Assembly: GCA_026545225.1 (NCBI GenBank)
Contig: CM048849.1
Coordinates: 34,060,836-34,124,835 of the forward strand
Length of the DNA: 64,000 nucleotides
Source: Cornus controversa
Lineage: Eukaryota; Streptophyta; Magnoliopsida; Cornales; Cornaceae
Direction: 5' to 3'
Of this stretch, positions 59,504-64,000 are shown piece after piece. Both the position numbers and the translations under genes were made by a program. Within the stretch, counting starts at the first letter, position 1. Every line of letters begins with the position of its first letter. The notes under the pieces were generated by a model, which searched no databases, was not told where the DNA came from, and was given only the letters and a program-made list of their open reading frames with translations.

Positions 59504-60298
59504 CCACCACTCCATTATAGGGCTCACATCTCTCAACTCCAAGGGGTTGACTTAAGTAGACAAAGAACTTAGTCCTAGTTCCTAGCAAGCATTAGGTCTA
59601 AGGATTAGGTCCTCTTGGATACAAACAATTCTTTAGAGTTGGGTGTGTGTACTAACTAGGAAAAAAAAAGGCTCGTATCTCTTTCACCGGGTGGTGGGTG
59701 GTAAAACATGTATGGAGATAGAGGTGTTAGTGTAGTGTATCTAGATTGCAAGGAAGAAGAATAAAGATGGTAATTAATGTAAACATTAGTTTAAGACCAC
59801 CATACATGCCATACATGCTTTATATGTCAATACATGTCATATATATTTTTTATATGGTATATGCATTAAGAACCTTTTTTACTTTAATATATTGAGTCTT
59901 ATATTAGAATATTGATTTTTATATATAAAAGATATACTTTTGCATAAGAAGTAAGAAAATATGTTTTCATATGACAAATGTATATATGATAAGTTTCTAA
60001 AGCTTTCTTATATATGTTTACGTATATATTATTTTCTTATGTCTTATGATGAGATACTAGATATACATATAATGCTATATATGTCGATTTTCTAAGTATT
60101 TATAAAAATTCTTTTTATGACTTTAAGGAACTAGGTGTATATGTTTATATATTTGAATATGATGTATCTAAATCATATTTACACATATATTGTTTTTATT
60201 AATCAAAAGTCAACTTTGGAAGAGTTTTTATACATGTTTTTGAGTATAATTTGATAGTTTACTAAAACTTGTTTTGGATATTATAGATATGCATATAT
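59504..60298. other. AT-rich stretch without recognised gene
   Basis: It resumes the locus interrupted by the Tat element. Many TATATG/CATATA phrases at 59800-60290. I see no gene. Confidence 0.4.
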
Positions 60299-61660
60299 GT
60301 GACTTATAAGTCTTTAAATTTGTCAAATATTTCAAATTCTTCAAAAACTAAGGTTGAAAATGTTGAATGTTTTGAATATGATTCAGATAATGATGTTGCA
60401 CTCCTATCTAGGAAATTTACAAATATTCTTAAATATGAAAATGATAGAAATCTCTGGAAAGGAAATTCTTCTAAATTAAATAGTCAAGGCTCATCATCTA
60501 AAGGTAAGGATAGGAAGAAAAAGGAAGTTGATGACTCTAAGGATTTTGAAATTACTTGTTGGACATTTGGTGGTAAACGTCACACATCTACTCAATGTCC
60601 AAGTCCTAAGAAGAATAGCTTTATTACAAAGAAAATTTTGAAAGATAAAAGAAACCATGAAGTTATTTTATCTGAATCTGATTTTTCTAGTTCTGATAGT
60701 GATTCTTCTGTTGAGATTGATACTCTTCCTTTTGTTGCTCATATTGCTTCTAATGTAGGTGAAGCAAAGAAGTATACAAATCTAAGTTAAGTTGGGTCTG
60801 ATGATTCTGAAGATGAATAAAAAGAAGAACTAACCAAGGAAGAATTGTCCAAAGATTTTAAGGAGTTGTTTACTGAGACTGTCAAAATTAAAAGAGCCTA
60901 TAAAAAGCAAGCTAAGCAATTGGAGATGGTGAAAATTAGAAGAGAATCTCTGATATAAAAAAGTGAGAAGATCCAGAAGAAGATTGATGAGAATAAATCT
61001 GAAATTCTGAATCTTCAAAGTAAAGTCAGGTTTCTCGAAAGCAAGATAAGTCAAGCTATTTCTGCTAGAGATATTCTTGTTGCTAGAATTGATTTTCTTG
61101 AGCCTGAATTGAAAAAATCATAAGATAAATTGATTGCATTTACTTCTGGACAGATTAAGCTTGATAGCATGATTAGTGTTGGTAAGTCTGTAGAAGATAA
61201 GACTGGACTAGGTTTTGTTGGGTCATCATTTAATGGTAAAACTGTTTTTGTTAAACCCAAGAACTTGAATTTGTCTACACCCAAACCTAAGCTTCAAGTT
61301 GAGTCTTTGCATGCTAATGTTGTGTCCAATGTGCTTCATTGTACTTTTTGGGGTAAGAATGAACATAGTCAACACTATTGTTATAGAAAGAGAAAATACT
61401 CTAATGCTGATTTTCATGTGCATAATTTTTTTGCTAAGAATAGGGTTCATGCTAGAAAGAAATATAATTGGAACAAACCTAAAAATTCTCAAGCTAAAAA
61501 TAATTAAAATAAGAAGAAGAATGTTTCTGTTTCTCTACAAAATTTTCCTAATAGGTTGCATGTCAAAACAACTTGGATGAAAAAGGAGGATTTGGAGAAG
61601 TTTGTACCTATTGATACTATAGGATTTATTCCTAATAGATCTTTGGGTGTAAAACCCCCT
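60299..61660 (+). pseudogene. Copia (Sirevirus-like) gag fragment
   Basis: The first open part (163 codons) has an acidic/basic low-complexity region and a zinc-knuckle-like CWTFGGKRHTSTQCPSPKK near residue 98, then a Ser/Asp-rich tail (SESDFSSSDSDSSVEIDTLP). Next comes a Lys/Glu-rich coiled coil (60830-61125). The last open part (61130-61507) has TGLGFVGSSFNGKTVFVKPK and a second knuckle-like CTFWGKNEHSQHYCYRKR. Two knuckles around a coiled coil fit the long gag of plant Copia elements of the SIRE type. No pol domain is recognised after it. It is a broken fragment. Confidence 0.7.
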
Positions 61661-62776
61661 AACTAAGGTCATTAGGACTTTATGGTCATAGACTGAGCTT
61701 ATGTTCATTATATGATTTCCATTGGACCATATCTTTTAAATTAGGTTATGATTTGTTTATTTTTATGATAATTTGTGAATATTGAAGTCATATTTTTTTA
61801 TGAAATAATGAGAATTCTCCATATTTCTGTTTAAGTTCACTTTGATTTGTGATTGTATGATTGAGATACTTAGTTTATCAATAGATGAAGTACTTGAGTT
61901 TATGATCTAAGCATTGATGACTAATGTGCTGTGTTTATTTCTTTTTAGAGGTGAATCTTTTAAGTCCATACAATTTGTGCACTAGTCTAACTCTGAGAGA
62001 ATTAATTGAAAACTAATATGAAGTTGACTAGAGTATTTGTATAAGTAGCATTGAAGGCTTAAATGATCAATGAAAAAAATGAAAAGAAAAGATTCTATTT
62101 TTATTCAGCAGAAAAATAAAAAGAAAAAAATGAAAAATTGATGAATATCTAAGAAAAAATGAACAAAAGGCTACCTTCGGGATTTAATAGAAGCTATCAC
62201 TACGACACAAGTCTCCAATGAGATATCTTTTAAAGAAGTTATTTTGAGAAAATAGCTAGCCCGTAAGAGTGAAAGTTATCGTCTTAGAAATAAAGAAAAA
62301 AATGAAATTCAATGAAAAATATTTCATTATGTATAGTTTTATTTGCTTATCATCCAATGTGTTTTAGAAGATGGATCAAAGGAATTTGATTAATTTTTGA
62401 TGATGTTGGATTGCACACAAACACATGGATTTGTTAGATGAATTTCTAATTTTTTATAAATATTTGTGTATTGAAAATTGTTTCATGATCATGAAATTAA
62501 GTATGAATTTTGTTGGAAAATTTATGGGTTTTAAAATTGTGCAATTATGAATTTTCATGAATTTTTCAGAAATTTTAGAACTCACTGTTATTTTATGTGA
62601 AAAATTGGTTTTAATGATTATATGATTATTCTTTTTTCACATAATAAAAATCCAAAAAGATTTTTCTATTTTTCAAATTTTTAGGATTTTTTTGTGTATT
62701 TTAAGGCATTGTTTTTAAAGAAAATTGCAAAAAGGCATCAAGGAGGTCAAAATTGGTCAAATAGCCACATGGACCA
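61661..62776. other. Retroelement-like spacer, no gene
   Basis: AT-rich. Around 62165-62285 it has GGCTACCTTCGGGATTTAAT and GCTATCACTACGACACAAG, phrases that look like structured non-coding parts of plant LTR elements. No open frame is supported. Confidence 0.4.
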
Positions 62777-62829
62777 CCTTGGACCGGTCCAAGGGACAAG
62801 CTGGACCGGTCCAGCAAGGCTTGGCCAAG
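62777..62829. repeat. Three palindromes (GGACCGGTCC type) upstream of an env-like ORF
   Basis: CCTTGGACCGGTCCAAGG (62777-62794) and CTGGACCGGTCCAG (62801-62814) are perfect palindromes with a 6-bp gap. CTTGGCCAAG (62820-62829) is a third. They stand out as GC-rich in an AT-rich spacer. Confidence 0.9.
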
Positions 62830-62959
62830 GCATTTTAATTGTATGTGTGCAGTATGTTTTCATTAGTTGTTTACCTCTCTCAAGCATGCATTTTTCCTTT
62901 CTTTTCCCTTATTTTGCCTAAACTCTTAACACACTTTGTGCTACCTAATCTACATCATT

Positions 62960-64000
62960 TTGGTTGATATTTGTGTTTAACTTTGAGCTGAATTGCTGGA
63001 AGGGATTGATCTTTGAAGCATTTGGTTTGGTTTTGGGAAATTTAGCTAACAAAGTTTCATTCAAGCTTGTGTTTTCAAATGTTGCACTCCATGTGTTTGA
63101 GAACATCCCACAATGGCTTTCACGTTACTATTTTGCATTCCTCTCATTATGGCAATGGCCTATGGATCAAGGAGACAAAAGGTTGCTGTTTCTCTCATGC
63201 CGAAATGTAATATAATATTATCTTTGAATCATTTTGATGAAGGAATCTTTGAGAATTTTAGAAGAGTGATTGGTTGTAGGATAATGAGATGTGAAAGAAG
63301 CTTTGATTTAGAAAGCATATGGCAAGGTTATCATTTTGGAGTTTGTGCACTACTTCAGAAATAATAGTTAGGGTTCCTTAGCTAATCTAGGCAAAGATTG
63401 TGTTCCCAACATAGTTCGCTACTTCTATGGCAATGTGCTTGCTTATAGTGAGAATGAATTGTGAGTGACGGTGAAATGTTTTAGGAATGAGGTTAAGGTG
63501 ACACTCAATTAATTTCTAAGGATATTGGTGTTCCAGAGGCAAAAGATCGTATAATTTTTCCGTACGTAGGTACTGAGAAGAACATGCCAAGCATGGAAGA
63601 AATCATTAGGATGTTGTGTGAATCGAATGCTCCATTGCTTAAGAATAAATTTCTAGTGCCTACATCACTGATAATGTCTCTGCATTGAACTTGTCTTATA
63701 CTCTTGATCCTCATGATTATAAGGATATTTTGCCAAGGCATAGAGGTGAGATTTTATATCACATTATGAATGGTGATAGGATTAATGTGTTAGCTACAAT
63801 TTTGAGGACAATGATTCAAGAGTCTATTGACTTTAGGCCTACCAATGCTTTACATTTTCTCTTGATTGTGATGAAGATTCTTAAGGCAAAGAAAGTGTAT
63901 ATTCCTTCAAATGCTCTAGTTGTGAAGCCCAAAGGAAAGTTCATGGCTTCTAATGTTAAGTCTTCGATTATAAACAAGATGAAAGAAAGAGCACAAAAAG
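62960..64000 (+). pseudogene. Env-like ORF with plant-transposon-protein domain, partial at window end
   Basis: Pieces read NIVRYFYGNVLAY, then IIFPYVGTEKNMPSMEEIIR, then LPRHRGEILYHIMNGDRINV, RPTNALHFLLIVMKILKAKK and VYIPSNALVV. The VRYFYGN start and the later LPRHRGEILYHI pattern match the same plant-transposon-protein domain as the Athila ORF at 41132-42407, but from a different family. It may belong to the same Copia or another LTR element as the preceding fragments. It is broken and runs past the window. Confidence 0.6.

Overview
The window is nuclear DNA of a flowering plant, most likely a eudicot. It is AT-rich, has very few host genes, and is packed with nested plant retrotransposons (Tat, Athila, Tekay-like, Copia). 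Its one intact-looking host gene is a single-domain jacalin-related lectin. I cannot name the species.

Layout. (1) 1-2906: a tandem array of four short Copia-type units, each with an LTR tail, an initiator-Met primer site and a leader of fold-back arms around (TA)n runs. (2) 2907-15600: a locally duplicated region. Three diverged copies of one segment (A 2907-6075, B 8935-9480, C 11177-15600) surround the minus-strand lectin gene: TATA box near 13340, non-coding exon 1, 2.1-kb leader intron, two coding exons at 11095-10353. Copy A keeps the TATA box but has no lectin exons and carries a MITE-like insert. A Ty3 (Tekay-like) 3' LTR fragment lies between A and B. (3) 15717-59498: one old Tat-lineage Ty3 element with 408-bp LTRs and a GGGAT target duplication, swollen to about 44 kb by insertions. 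(4) 59504-64000: a Copia gag fragment and a plant-retroelement env-like ORF that runs off the window.

Nesting inside the Tat element. A 15.4-kb CACTA DNA transposon (17483-32893, TSD GAT) carries captured host exons of a group-D (TDY) MAP kinase and of a heavy-metal-associated (HMA) domain protein. It contains an Athila-like non-coding LTR element (20827-28927), which itself contains a 2.9-kb Tekay-type solo LTR (22313-25209, TSD AATTA). That makes four nested levels. Further along are an Athila solo LTR (33908-35402, TSD AATGG), a partial LTR joined head-on to an inverted Athila element (38314-49111), and a 4.9-kb LTR element (50211-55091, TSD AAAGC) inserted into the Tat element's own ~33-bp tandem array. 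The Tat 3' part also carries the antisense ORF known from this lineage. All retroelements look broken or non-coding.

Most interesting signals: closely spaced short perfect palindromes, different in sequence in each case, recur in three unrelated retroelements, twice directly upstream of an env-like ORF; a conserved ~95-bp block lies near the 3' LTR of both Athila-type elements; the Tat 3' region holds two diverged hairpins; and the lectin promoter has been duplicated without its gene.
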